Assembly: GCA_910584735.1 (NCBI GenBank)
Contig: CAJUBM010000009.1
Location: 1 to 35,170 of the forward strand
Direction: 5' to 3'
Length of the DNA stretch: 35,170 nt
DNA from: an uncultured Muribaculaceae bacterium
Lineage (GTDB): Bacteria; Bacteroidota; Bacteroidia; Bacteroidales; Muribaculaceae
The notes under the pieces are model-generated. The model saw only the letters and a list, made by a program, of their open reading frames with translations. It was not told where the DNA came from and did not search any database. A program made the translations under genes and the position numbers. Below are positions 15,648-24,223 of the stretch, piece after piece (the first letter of the stretch is position 1; each line of letters starts with the position of its first letter).

Positions 15648-16676
15648 TTATGCCTCCTCGTCCGGCAACGTTATAAGGGAATCGTACGCGAAATCACGAC
15701 ATGCCTTGGTGCCGACAACCTCGTCCCAACGCATAGGGCTTATGCCGTTGCCGGGGCGTTTCACCGTCAGATTTTCCTGTGTAAGTATCTCACCCTTAGC
15801 AATGTCACGCGCGGCGATGATACTCTTGCGGGCCACCTCGATATTCGGGCGTTCCGCCTCGGTGACACGTTTGATTCCGTTTCCGAGAGCTTTTTCAATA
15901 TTACGTATCGCCGTAACCATCTCCTTTAGCTCGGCAGGATCAAGCGACGCACGGTGGTCGGGGCCCGGAAGCGTCTTATCAAGTGTAAAATGCTTCTCTA
16001 TCACACGCGCTCCGAGAGCGGCGGCAGCTACAGGGACCTCAATCCCCACGGTATGGTCGCTATATCCCACACACCCCGGATTCAACCGGGCAAGCTGGAA
16101 CATCGCCCTGAGATTTACATCCTCCATAGCCGTGGGATATTGGGTGGTACAATGCAGCAAAGCCACGTTCTCACGCTGTGTTCCGTTCTGTTCAAGAACC
16201 TGTAACGCCTGTTCCACCTCCTCAATCTCGCACATGCCGGTGGAAAGTATTATATGCCCTTTGAATCCGGCTATCTTACGCAGATATGGCAGGTTGGTAA
16301 TTTCCCCGGAAGGAATCTTCCAATAATCCATACCAAGAGGCGCCAGACAGTCAATTGACTTCAAATCGAAAGGAGTAGACATAAACCCTATCCCTGTCTC
16401 GCGACATATAGCGGCTATTGATGGATAATCCTCCAATCTAAGGTGAATCTTACGACACATCTCAAGCTGGCTCTCTGCCTCTCCCGTAGTCTCTTTCTGA
16501 TACTCTGCCTTAGGAGCGATAGAGGATATGACCAGTTCAGGTACGGCTGTTTGGAATTTCACATAGTCCGCCCCGGCCTCCTTAGCGGCATGAATCATGG
16601 CTACGGCCCTGTCATAATCGCCGTTATGGTTCACACCGGCCTCTGCTATTATAATTATTCTGTCTTGATCTATCAT
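15648..16676 (-). CDS. neuB: Nonulosonate synthase (NeuB-type sialic/legionaminic acid synthase)
   Basis: NeuB-family enzymes condense phosphoenolpyruvate with an N-acyl hexosamine to give a nine-carbon nonulosonic acid such as N-acetylneuraminate or legionaminate. The 342-residue protein has the TIM-barrel NeuB domain with IIAEAGVNHNGD (residues 9-20), ADYVKFQT, STPFDL, KIPSGEITNLPYL, LSTGMCEIEEVE, LLHCTTQYPT and GYSDHTVGIE. The C-terminal antifreeze-like SAF domain is at about residues 285-338 (SIIAARDIAKGEILTQENLTVKRPG). Sequence alone does not tell the substrate. The presence of legB two genes upstream argues for a 6-deoxy product like legionaminate over sialic acid. No CMP-nonulosonate synthetase or epimerase is in the window. 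Confidence 0.92.
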   Translation of the reverse strand: MIDQDRIIIIAEAGVNHNGDYDRAVAMIHAAKEAGADYVKFQTAVPELVISSIAPKAEYQKETTGEAESQLEMCRKIHLRLEDYPSIAAICRETGIGFMSTPFDLKSIDCLAPLGMDYWKIPSGEITNLPYLRKIAGFKGHIILSTGMCEIEEVEQALQVLEQNGTQRENVALLHCTTQYPTAMEDVNLRAMFQLARLNPGCVGYSDHTVGIEVPVAAAALGARVIEKHFTLDKTLPGPDHRASLDPAELKEMVTAIRNIEKALGNGIKRVTEAERPNIEVARKSIIAARDIAKGEILTQENLTVKRPGNGISPMRWDEVVGTKACRDFAYDSLITLPDEEA

Positions 16677-16691
16677 AGAGAATCTCTTAAC

Positions 16692-17648
16692 TCATAAAAT
16701 ATCATCTACGAGGAACATAACTTCCTGCATATAACGGGTCATACGCATTTTATCCTTCCAGTCGAACGCGGGAGAGGGCTTTATCCCCAAAGCCTCCTGA
16801 AGAATCCACATCGGAATATCAGCCCCTGCATACACCGAACAGACAGCGCCCCCGCCCAACCGTGGATTAATCTCCATAAGCAGAAAGCGCTTCCGGCGTT
16901 TGTCATGAAGGAACTGGAGGGTTACAGGCCCTGTGAAACCTATCTTTGTAAGAACCTCGGCAGAAAGATTCATCAACGCTATATTACGAACAGTCTCGGT
17001 AACGCTCACCTCTCCGCCGGTAACTTCTATCCTACGCCGTGGAACAACTCCCAGAACCTGACCATCACGTCCCACATAGCAGTCAACCGTGTATTCATCG
17101 GCATCCTCCACATATTCCTGCAAAAGATAGACATCCTCCGGGAATAATCGCCCGGCCATATCTGCCTCGTTCCTAACAATAGCTATACCCTTGGAGGCTG
17201 AACCTTTGCGAGGTTTGGCGATGAAAGGAAATTTCGGCGATGAGGACGATATGGGCTCAGGCACAGGGATCTTCTTATTTCGGAATATGCTGTCAGCCAC
17301 AGTCTTGTCAAACATGGCTTCCGACAGCTGCGCCGTAGAGGTCGCTGCGAACACATCGGGGCGCAACTCTTGGAACTTGGCGGCTACCGCTACCGCAGGG
17401 TCTACAAACGGCACAATAATATCGATACCAAACTCATCTACAGTCTCCGCCAAATGGTCGTATAGGTCGGCATCCTTCCATCTACGCCCTATTACTATCT
17501 CCCCCTCGGCTGCCAAAGGCACACGCTTGTCAAGTTCATAGCCGAATATCCCGACCTGTAGGCCGAGCTTTCGTCCGGCGTCCTTGAACAGTCGTGCCAT
17601 AGATACTCGTTTGGCACCACCCAAGAAAAGTATATTAATCTGCTTCAT
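16692..17648 (-). CDS. ATP-grasp domain protein in a nonulosonate gene cluster
   Basis: ATP-grasp enzymes activate a carboxylate with ATP and join it to an amine, thiol or other nucleophile. The 318-residue protein has a Rossmann-like pre-ATP-grasp region with ILFLGGAKRVSMARLF near its start. The ATP-binding half follows with FPFIAKPRKGSASKGIAIV (the glycine/serine loop), LLQEYVEDADEYTVDCYV, and the metal-binding LLMEINPRLGGGAV (Glu and Asn ligands). The family is the carbamoyl-phosphate-synthase-like group often found inside polysaccharide clusters. The acceptor is unknown; addition of an amino acid or acyl group to the nonulosonate or its precursor is a guess from its position between legB and neuB (32 and 15 bp gaps). 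Confidence 0.85.
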   Translation of the reverse strand: MKQINILFLGGAKRVSMARLFKDAGRKLGLQVGIFGYELDKRVPLAAEGEIVIGRRWKDADLYDHLAETVDEFGIDIIVPFVDPAVAVAAKFQELRPDVFAATSTAQLSEAMFDKTVADSIFRNKKIPVPEPISSSSPKFPFIAKPRKGSASKGIAIVRNEADMAGRLFPEDVYLLQEYVEDADEYTVDCYVGRDGQVLGVVPRRRIEVTGGEVSVTETVRNIALMNLSAEVLTKIGFTGPVTLQFLHDKRRKRFLLMEINPRLGGGAVCSVYAGADIPMWILQEALGIKPSPAFDWKDKMRMTRYMQEVMFLVDDIL

Positions 17649-17680
17649 AGCCCATTACGAATCGAATAACATACTAACGC

Positions 17681-18682
17681 TCAACGGTTATAAATATCCG
17701 ATTTATATCGGGTCAAGTTTTGGGGGTCTGTAAACCACTCAGATGTCCGTCTCAGTCCCTCCTCAAGAGAGACCTCAGGCGCCCAGCCGGTGAGAGTCTT
17801 TATCTTCGTATTGTCGCCACAAAGTCTGAACACTTCACTCGATGAGGGGCGAAGCCGCTGCGGGTCAACCACGAACTCCACTTCGCGACCCATTATGCGG
17901 GCTATGGTTGCGAGAGTGTCAGCCATTGAAATCTCCGTGCCGGTAGCAATATTGATTTCCTCCCCTTCTATTCCCTCCGCCTTCGCAAGGGCTATGAAAC
18001 CACGGCAGGTGTCTTCCACATAATTGAAATCACGTGTCGGACGCAGGTCACCTACCTTTATGCGGGTCTCTCCGTTTGCAATCTGTGAGATGATGGTTGG
18101 TATGATAGCCCTCGCGCTCTGACGCGGGCCGTAGGTGTTGAAGGGACGTGCAATAACCACCGGGAGTCCGAAAGCATTGAAAAAACTTTTTGCAATGGCA
18201 TCTGCGCCTATCTTGGTGGCAGAGTAAGGCGATTGCGGCTGACGAGGATGTTTCTCATCTATAGGCACATATTGAGCCGTGCCATATACCTCCGATGTGG
18301 AGGTGACTATAAGTCGCGCCACTCCCGTATCGCGGACTGCCTGACACATATTCAAAGTCCCGGTTACATTTGTATCCACATAACTTTCCGGCGCCAGATA
18401 GCTGTAGGGTATGGCTATCAAGGCGGCCAAATGGAACACCGTATCGACATCACGGCATATGTGGCGGCAGAACGCAGCATCACGAACATCGCCGCATACA
18501 ATCTCCAACCCAGGGTCGTTACGTCCTTCCAGCCATCCCCAGTTGTTAAATGAGTTATACTGGCACAATGCGCGCACCTTCACGCCTTGACGTAACAGCA
18601 TGTCAACCAAGTGGGAACCAATAAACCCGTCCCCGCCGGTGACAAGGGCATGCTTTATATCTCGTTGCTTCTTTTCAGCCAT
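17681..18682 (-). CDS. legB: NDP-sugar 4,6-dehydratase, LegB-like
   Basis: LegB removes water from UDP-GlcNAc to give the 4-keto-6-deoxy sugar that starts legionaminic-acid synthesis. The 333-residue product is an extended SDR with TGGDGFIGSH at residues 15-24 and STSEVYGTAQYVPIDEKHP, in which the Glu after the Ser-Thr-Ser is the dehydratase base. Tyr153/Lys157 lie in SPYSATKIGADA. The stretches CQYNSFNNWGWLEG, LIAIPYSYLAPESYVDTN and RPFNTYGPRQSARAIIPTII match my memory of characterised LegB proteins closely. GDP-mannose dehydratase is an alternative but fits less well. It begins 3 bp after the stop of the lipoprotein gene, so tight coupling is likely. The aminotransferase LegC that normally acts next is missing from the window. 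Confidence 0.85.
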   Translation of the reverse strand: MAEKKQRDIKHALVTGGDGFIGSHLVDMLLRQGVKVRALCQYNSFNNWGWLEGRNDPGLEIVCGDVRDAAFCRHICRDVDTVFHLAALIAIPYSYLAPESYVDTNVTGTLNMCQAVRDTGVARLIVTSTSEVYGTAQYVPIDEKHPRQPQSPYSATKIGADAIAKSFFNAFGLPVVIARPFNTYGPRQSARAIIPTIISQIANGETRIKVGDLRPTRDFNYVEDTCRGFIALAKAEGIEGEEINIATGTEISMADTLATIARIMGREVEFVVDPQRLRPSSSEVFRLCGDNTKIKTLTGWAPEVSLEEGLRRTSEWFTDPQNLTRYKSDIYNR

Positions 18683-18685
18683 TGA

Positions 18686-19147
18686 CTATTGCTTCTTTAA
18701 AGTGTAAACAATACGGGAGCCATCAACCGCCGTAAGTTCAAGCTCCATCTCACCGCCTGAATCTTTGAGTATCTTCAAAGGTACATCTTCCTCTGCAGGC
18801 AGCCTCAATACGGGGAATATCTTATAGAGGTAATCATTAGCGCCGTTCCCCTTGTGGGAAAGATTCAGGCTGATATACCCCTCGCTGCGTACGAATGTAC
18901 CCCAACGACGCTGGGCGCTATGCGACAGAGGATCGTCCTCCAGCGTGAACGCTATAATGTCGTTCTGAAAACTCCAGAAACAATTACCTGAATAATCTTC
19001 AGCAAGCTGTCCGTCAATCAGGATAGCCGTCAGCTTCCATGTCCCGAACAGCGAGCCGATATCACCATTGTTATGGGTACAGCTTACGAGAAAGCAGGCC
19101 AGCATTAGAAGCGGCAATATATATAGTTTTCTAACAATCTTTTTCAT
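18686..19147 (-). CDS. Small lipoprotein, lipocalin-like
   Basis: The 153-residue protein has a signal peptide ending in the lipobox LVSC with Cys23, so it should be lipid-anchored. The mature part, with GSLFGTWKLTAILIDGQ near its start and alternating hydrophobic strands up to GSRIVYTLKK at the end, looks like the lipocalin-like small lipoproteins common in Bacteroidales. No function is established. An upstream in-frame ATG at 19192 would add 15 residues before the signal sequence; the ATG at 19147 (MKKIVRKLY) is chosen because it places the basic region and hydrophobic core correctly. It sits between wzi (47 bp) and legB (3 bp) and may therefore work at the cell surface with the glycan genes. 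Confidence 0.75.
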   Translation of the reverse strand: MKKIVRKLYILPLLMLACFLVSCTHNNGDIGSLFGTWKLTAILIDGQLAEDYSGNCFWSFQNDIIAFTLEDDPLSHSAQRRWGTFVRSEGYISLNLSHKGNGANDYLYKIFPVLRLPAEEDVPLKILKDSGGEMELELTAVDGSRIVYTLKKQ

Positions 19148-19194
19148 GTCTCTATCAAACCTTTTTAAACCGACAGGCACGCTATGGCTCACTT

Positions 19195-20772
19195 CTATTT
19201 ACGTCCGAACGAGAAATCCCCTTTATAACTTACGGAGAAACATCCTCCCATACGGTTACCAAGCATCGTGCCGTGGTCTAAAGCTACCTGAGCCGACACC
19301 GACAACCCCGCAACACGTTCAGGCGAATAGGTAACCTCGGCCATGAACGATGTGTCGTGCGTACTCTCCAACGAGGGGTAATATCCGTTGCCCCATCCCT
19401 TGCGGTAACCGCCTAACACTCTATAGCCCAAAGACTCCATAGGAGTTCCCTGTATACCGATATGGAATCCGCGTACACGGTTATTGACAAAACCGAGGTA
19501 GCCGTCGCGGTTATATATAGGAGAAGGAAGGAAAGGCGTACCTATAGCCATGCCGTAATAAGCATACGAATTGTACTCATGGTTGTTATAATAGTCATCG
19601 GCACCCTCGGCACGGGTGGTTATGGTGCTTCCGGGAGCATCATCCGGGTCCCAATGAAGCGGGCCCGACTGGTTGGTGAAATCAAGGTACTCCACAACCA
19701 CCCCGTCAACTATGCCGGGGAACGGAGCCTTATATTCAAGTCCCCACAGGCCGTCGAAACCGTTCATGAAACCGATTCCTGAGCCATCCTCCCATGGTTT
19801 CTGCAAATAGGCTTTCAGATAGGAACCGTCGCGAAGCCAGTAACGCGCATGTATATCCCACGACCCCAGCGAGCTACCCGAATAGTATTCCTGTCCGCCA
19901 TCGGTCGGAACCAATATTTTGAAAAACTCCTTAATCCCGCGTGAGAATTTACGGGTCTGCGTCACCTTCCCCTCGGAATACCATGTGGTGGTACCTCCGA
20001 ACATAGCTCCGACCTGCATACCCACAGTCACCGAAAGTGGGGCTGAGGGCTTCGTACGGAAATAACAACGTTTATAGGAATACAGGGCCCCCTCGTTCAT
20101 ATGCCCCGTATAATAATTGAAATGATTGCGCAACCAGCCGTTATCGGTAAGCTTGCCATATGATATTTCCCCCTGGATCTGCACCCATCCCTGAGTGAAA
20201 GGAATATCCTGAAAATCATTGAACCCTATGCGGACCTCGGGAATCGGACGGGAATTACCACTCTCCACAAGATCGCCGCTCGACAATCGATTGTCAAGCA
20301 ATGCCGAGCCATGCTCTTTCAACCCCACGGTCATAAACACCCCGCGATAGCGCATCTCGCCGTAAAGCTGCTGCACCCACACTTCCTGCGGCCTTTGGTA
20401 GTTCGCCTCCCACGTGCCTTTCCCGGATTCGCGAGGCATAAAGCGCCGGTACTCCGTCGCATTGGAATAGTCAGCCACGAAATCGGCGCCGAAACCGTAG
20501 CTGAATCTCGACGAGCTATCCCATTGGCGCGAGATGCCGGCAAGAAGCAACGCCGTATTTGTCTGCGTAATAAGGCCGTGACGGTTAGACGCCACATAAT
20601 ATGGCGCGAATTTGCCATCACCTACATTCGCTATAATCTCAGCCTTGTAGTCTATCTTATACTCGGCCCGGAGGGGGAAGCCGCATAGCCCAGGCAATAG
20701 AATGGCGAACGTAGCCAGATACAGCCGACAACAGCCTTTTTGGGACTCAAATATCATTTTAAACCGATCCAT
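19195..20772 (-). CDS. wzi: Capsule assembly protein of the Wzi family (outer-membrane beta-barrel)
   Basis: Wzi proteins are outer-membrane beta-barrels that help attach capsule to the cell surface in enterobacteria; the Bacteroidota members are less studied. The 525-residue product has a signal sequence (hydrophobic LYLATFAILLPGLCGF, cleavage around residue 36). A long series of amphipathic strands rich in Tyr, Trp and Gly follows, such as VWVQQLYGEMRYRGVFMTVGLKEHG and HARYWLRDGSYLKAYLQKPWEDGSG. It ends with a strand closing in SVSYKGDFSFGRK, with an aromatic residue third from the end. It is 15 bp downstream of the glycine-lipid acyltransferase gene. MetA at 20757 is an alternative start. 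Confidence 0.85.
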   Translation of the reverse strand: MDRFKMIFESQKGCCRLYLATFAILLPGLCGFPLRAEYKIDYKAEIIANVGDGKFAPYYVASNRHGLITQTNTALLLAGISRQWDSSSRFSYGFGADFVADYSNATEYRRFMPRESGKGTWEANYQRPQEVWVQQLYGEMRYRGVFMTVGLKEHGSALLDNRLSSGDLVESGNSRPIPEVRIGFNDFQDIPFTQGWVQIQGEISYGKLTDNGWLRNHFNYYTGHMNEGALYSYKRCYFRTKPSAPLSVTVGMQVGAMFGGTTTWYSEGKVTQTRKFSRGIKEFFKILVPTDGGQEYYSGSSLGSWDIHARYWLRDGSYLKAYLQKPWEDGSGIGFMNGFDGLWGLEYKAPFPGIVDGVVVEYLDFTNQSGPLHWDPDDAPGSTITTRAEGADDYYNNHEYNSYAYYGMAIGTPFLPSPIYNRDGYLGFVNNRVRGFHIGIQGTPMESLGYRVLGGYRKGWGNGYYPSLESTHDTSFMAEVTYSPERVAGLSVSAQVALDHGTMLGNRMGGCFSVSYKGDFSFGRK

Positions 20773-20787
20773 ATTCGCAAAACAACA

Positions 20788-21732
20788 TTATGCAAGTGCA
20801 TCATCCTGATGATAAGTGTCGATATGCCGCTGCTTTTTCTCCTCGAATATCTCCGATATCGTAAGGAATATGCCTGTCTCTTCCACGTTGCCGAACTCAT
20901 CATTTATGGCCGTACCGAAGATCTTCATTGTCGGCGACAGACCCATATAGGCGTTTACCAGCGGAGGAATATTTATACCATGGGCCCGGATAGCGCTATT
21001 AAGCACCTTATAATCCTCCTTAAACGAGGTCCCGGGCATCATCCGGTCAAAACGGCTCAAATCATAGGAAAGCTCCAAAGGCTTGAACGGGCGCACAAGA
21101 TTCTCGTTATCGGGGAAATGCTTGTTGAGGAAATACAGCAGCATGTCGCGGCAGTCGCGGTCATATTCGGGATACATCGTAAACTTTCCAAACAGATAGC
21201 GGATCTCGGGATATACCACCGTAAGGGCACCAAGGCCGTCCCATAGGTTGTCAAGGGCGAAAATCGCTTTTGCCCCCGCTTTTGACGACTGATATTCCAA
21301 ACGGACGAACGAACGCCCAAGTTCAATGGTCTGCGGCAGGTATTCCTTGAGAAAACGTTCGGAAAAACGGAACATGTGTGATGTCGCAATCCTTGGCGAA
21401 CCGTCAGGATTGTAACATACATTCCGCCCGTGTATGAAACGATAGCCGCCCGTGATAACCCTCTCCTCAGGATCCCATACAATCAGTTGTCTACAGGGCG
21501 GCTCCATAAGGTCATACATGTCAATATCACATTCCTTACCCGTTCCGCCCCCCGCCGTACGGAAAGCGATTTCACGAAGCCGCCCAATCTCACGCATTAC
21601 ATTGGGAGCCTCGCGGGCCTCTACGATATATATCTCGTTATTACCCTTATTCGTATGGCGCAAGAAGCGCTCTGGAGTTAGTTCGGCCTCTAAGAGGCTG
21701 ACTGGGACAGGTTCAATTATCTTTTCGGACAT
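20788..21732 (-). CDS. glsB: Glycine N-acyltransferase of glycine-lipid synthesis (GlsB-like, GNAT/OlsB family)
   Basis: In Bacteroides, GlsB adds a 3-hydroxy fatty acid to the amino group of glycine, the first step toward glycine and serine-glycine lipids of the envelope. The 314-residue protein is an OlsB-like GNAT acyltransferase, with NNEIYIVEAREAPNVMREIGRLREIAFRTAGGGTG near its start and LIVWDPEERVITGGYRF. TIELGRSFVRLEYQSSKAGAKAIFALDNLWDGL and SPTMKIFGTAINDEFGNVEETGI follow. These are the recurrent segments I recall from Bacteroides GlsB. A start at 21777 would overlap the upstream acyltransferase gene; the ATG at 21732 (MSEKIIEP) aligns with family starts and leaves a 25-bp gap. The adjacent O-acyltransferase gene supports the assignment. 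Confidence 0.85.
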   Translation of the reverse strand: MSEKIIEPVPVSLLEAELTPERFLRHTNKGNNEIYIVEAREAPNVMREIGRLREIAFRTAGGGTGKECDIDMYDLMEPPCRQLIVWDPEERVITGGYRFIHGRNVCYNPDGSPRIATSHMFRFSERFLKEYLPQTIELGRSFVRLEYQSSKAGAKAIFALDNLWDGLGALTVVYPEIRYLFGKFTMYPEYDRDCRDMLLYFLNKHFPDNENLVRPFKPLELSYDLSRFDRMMPGTSFKEDYKVLNSAIRAHGINIPPLVNAYMGLSPTMKIFGTAINDEFGNVEETGIFLTISEIFEEKKQRHIDTYHQDDALA

Positions 21733-21757
21733 GACAGATTCATGTGGGAATACGTGA

Positions 21758-22645
21758 TTAGCTGACAACGGGGTCATTCTTACCCGGCCTCATAACCGGG
21801 AGCATGTAGACATAACTTCTTACAGTGGCGGCATACCCTTCGGCATCGCCGCCAGAGTCCATCTCATGCCAGGACAGCGGATTGCCAAGAGTGATGGTGA
21901 ATTCCTTCCCCTTGGAATTGAATATCTCACGCGGCAGATAAAGCTGTTCGATATTAAACCGCAATCCAAGCCGTTTACGCCAGTTGGCTATCTTATAGAA
22001 ACGCATTGAATTGGTGCCTGAGAAGAACAAAGGCACCACATCGCGTTTATAACGGCAGCACTTGGTGACAAAGGTCTTTTTCCATTGAAGGTCGGCCACC
22101 ATCTTCTGCCGTCTGCCATTGAACGGCACCTTGTGCAGACGCGACACAAGTCCGGCGGGGAAGATTATGATAGGGTCATCTCCGGCGAAAGCGGCATCCA
22201 TCTGCCTGATGGACTCGCGGCTCTGCGACCCGAATTTATTGATGGGGAGGAAGACCGGACGCAACGGAGTGACATGCATCAAAAGGTCGTTCACTACAAA
22301 CCATACCTGGCCACCATAGTATCTTTGGACGAAATCAATCAATATCATCCCATCCAAAGCACCCAGGGGATGGTTTGAGACGAACACCACTCTGCGATTC
22401 GTCTTGGGAGGCATGTATTCCTCGTTAATCACCTTGTAGGAAATATCCAACGACTTGAATACGCCACGACAGAACTCCGCGCCCACCTTCCCCCGGTTCT
22501 CTTCAAGGAGCCGGTTCAACTGTTCCTGGCAGATGGTACGTTCCATCCAGCCGACAAGCCGACGCGGAATTAGATGAGACAGGCGCGGGAGACGCTCACG
22601 CAGCACCTCCTGAAGATCTATCCTCAGTGCCTTATCATCTTTCAT
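21758..22645 (-). CDS. glsA: Glycerol-phosphate-acyltransferase-like O-acyltransferase of glycine-lipid synthesis (GlsA-like)
   Basis: GlsA acylates the 3-hydroxyl of the N-acyl-glycine made by GlsB to give the diacylated lipid. The 295-residue protein belongs to the PlsC-like superfamily. The catalytic motif appears as NHPLGALDG (His and Asp of H-x4-D), followed by LRPVFLPINKFG and IIIFPAGLVSRL, the later acyltransferase blocks. SRESIRQMDAAF follows the FG segment. The start is taken at 22645 (MKDDKALRIDL); an upstream ATG at 22684 adds 13 basic residues but lies on the far side of a promoter-like sequence. The symbol is shared with glutaminase A, a different gene 1.6 kb away. The two-gene order with glsB is the strongest functional clue. 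Confidence 0.82.
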   Translation of the reverse strand: MKDDKALRIDLQEVLRERLPRLSHLIPRRLVGWMERTICQEQLNRLLEENRGKVGAEFCRGVFKSLDISYKVINEEYMPPKTNRRVVFVSNHPLGALDGMILIDFVQRYYGGQVWFVVNDLLMHVTPLRPVFLPINKFGSQSRESIRQMDAAFAGDDPIIIFPAGLVSRLHKVPFNGRRQKMVADLQWKKTFVTKCCRYKRDVVPLFFSGTNSMRFYKIANWRKRLGLRFNIEQLYLPREIFNSKGKEFTITLGNPLSWHEMDSGGDAEGYAATVRSYVYMLPVMRPGKNDPVVS

Positions 22646-22650
22646 AAGGG

Positions 22651-22680
22651 CAAATTTACGGCTTTTTGGTCTAAACGCAA
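22651..22680 (-). promoter_or_regulatory. Candidate promoter directly in front of the glycine-lipid genes
   Basis: On the minus strand GTTG (22678-22681), a 19-nt spacer, then TAAATTTG (22651-22658) resemble the consensus. The first transcribed base would fall at or within a few bases of the ATG at 22645, which would make the mRNA leaderless or nearly so. Confidence 0.5.
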
Positions 22681-22686
22681 CCAATA

Positions 22687-22707
22687 TTTCATAGTTTTTT
22701 CATAGAT
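22687..22707. repeat. CATAG-N6-CATAG repeat, copy 1
   Basis: A 21-bp stretch containing CATAG TTTTTT CATAG is identical to 25374-25394. It lies in the 134-bp gap between the MFS stop and the glycine-lipid genes. The role is unknown. It is AT rich, so chance or shared promoter-region composition is possible. Confidence 0.5.
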
Positions 22708-22779
22708 ATACCTTGCCGAAGTCTACAAACAAGTACATCTCAGCGAAAAAACGCCCATGCAGTCTTAACTAAGACGTTA

Positions 22780-24078
22780 CTACTTCGGGTTTCCAACAGA
22801 AAACACGAAACTGTTACGTTTCAACAATGTAAATATGGAAAATAGGGCAAGGAGTACGGAGCAGACAATGAAAGCAAACCCCGTAACATTGTCTGCATGG
22901 AATATATTCCGTAGGAAGTCAATTATGAAGGGAGTGAGGACTATCGCGAGATAGTTGGCCGTAAGCACCAGAGCCAGGGAAAGAGTCGCCTTGTTCTCGG
23001 ATTGCACGGCAATGCTTGCCTTGTCGTATAGAAGAGGCTGGCAGATACCGTATCCGAGGCCGGCAAGTGCAGCCCCGGTGCATAGTGACCAGCCGGAGGG
23101 GATAACCGCGAATAATCCGATGCCGATTGTCATACATACTGCTGAGAACAAAAAACACTTTCCCTTCAGATGCTTCACAAACCATGGCAGTATGTAGCCT
23201 GGTAGGAATATGAACAAAAAATATAGCGCGGTAGTCGTGCCTGTGAGGGTTTCGCTCCATCCTTCCTTTTCTACGAGATACGGGCAGTAGTACGAGATGC
23301 TTATCGTTGCGAAAGTTATAAAGAAATATACTCCGGTCAGAGCCACGATTCTACCTATGTAAAACCCGTCCTTGACAAGAGGTTTACCGGCAAGGACGTG
23401 ACTCTCCCCTCCGTCCGACGCATCTGCCGGAAGGGCGCATCCGGCATTGGCGGCACAGTCGGCATCGGGTGGAATAGCCGAGGCCATATCCGGATTTGTT
23501 TCAGAACGATGCATACCTCCGAGCCAAAAGGAGAGAAAGAGAGGAATAAGGCCTATCAGATATACGGCAAACGGCATATGCCAGTTGTCTCCGCGACATA
23601 GCCAACTAACAATAAAAGTAGCCAGCATCACAACGGTATTCGATATACCCGACTGTAATCCCATCGCCCACAAACGGTACGAACCACAAAAGTTGTCGGC
23701 GATAAGCCCGGTAGAGAACGGTATCAACAAACCTGTACCACATCCCAACAGACAACTGATTACTATCAGTTCGGACATAGTGTCAGCGAACATATATGCT
23801 ATCGCGCTCGCACAAAACAACACGAGCGCCGTCACTACAATCATTATCTTATGGCGCGCCAAGGACATCTTCCCTGAAAGAAGCACAAAGGGAATTATGA
23901 GAAGATTCGGAAGCACGGTCAGCATCTGGTCCTCAATCTGAGTAGTGTCGGGGAAAATACGATGCAGGGTGCCAAGCATAGGAGTAATCGCCAATCCGGG
24001 CAGATTTACCACCAGCGAGAGTGACATTATGGCGCAAAACGTCATAATTGATATCGGTTTTCTGCCGGTCGCTATCAT
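22780..24078 (-). CDS. Major facilitator superfamily transporter
   Basis: The 432-residue protein has about 12 hydrophobic helices in two halves separated by a hydrophilic loop (about residues 195-230) that is unusually rich in Ala, Asp and Cys (MASAIPPDADCAANAGCALPADASDGGESH). The N-terminal half contains LLGCGTGLLIPFSTGLIADNF, a position where MFS drug exporters carry conserved Gly residues. The second half contains ALAGLGYGICQPLLYDKAS. These suggest a multidrug-efflux-like (DHA) transporter, but the substrate is not predictable. The gene lies 145 bp downstream of glutaminase on the same strand, and cotransport of glutamate or glutamine cannot be concluded from this alone. Confidence 0.85.
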   Translation of the reverse strand: MIATGRKPISIMTFCAIMSLSLVVNLPGLAITPMLGTLHRIFPDTTQIEDQMLTVLPNLLIIPFVLLSGKMSLARHKIMIVVTALVLFCASAIAYMFADTMSELIVISCLLGCGTGLLIPFSTGLIADNFCGSYRLWAMGLQSGISNTVVMLATFIVSWLCRGDNWHMPFAVYLIGLIPLFLSFWLGGMHRSETNPDMASAIPPDADCAANAGCALPADASDGGESHVLAGKPLVKDGFYIGRIVALTGVYFFITFATISISYYCPYLVEKEGWSETLTGTTTALYFLFIFLPGYILPWFVKHLKGKCFLFSAVCMTIGIGLFAVIPSGWSLCTGAALAGLGYGICQPLLYDKASIAVQSENKATLSLALVLTANYLAIVLTPFIIDFLRNIFHADNVTGFAFIVCSVLLALFSIFTLLKRNSFVFSVGNPK

Positions 24079-24223
24079 AATGTGTTTCTTTCTAATTATT
24101 CCTTCCTAATAAGTAACGAACTTATATCACGTAACATCCACGGTAAAAATGAAGGGCAAAAGGAGCCAACCTCTCACCCTTCCGTACTACAAGTTACTCT
24201 TTACAGTTTTCCCGGCCTGAGTC

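Noticed and set aside
15279..15929. Plus-strand frame of 216 codons across prmC and neuB
   Set aside because: Antisense to two well-supported enzymes, no recognisable domain.
22762..22775. GTCTTA/TAAGAC palindrome after the MFS gene as terminator
   Set aside because: Only 6 bp, 2-nt loop, and the T-run on the minus strand is about 10 bases away.
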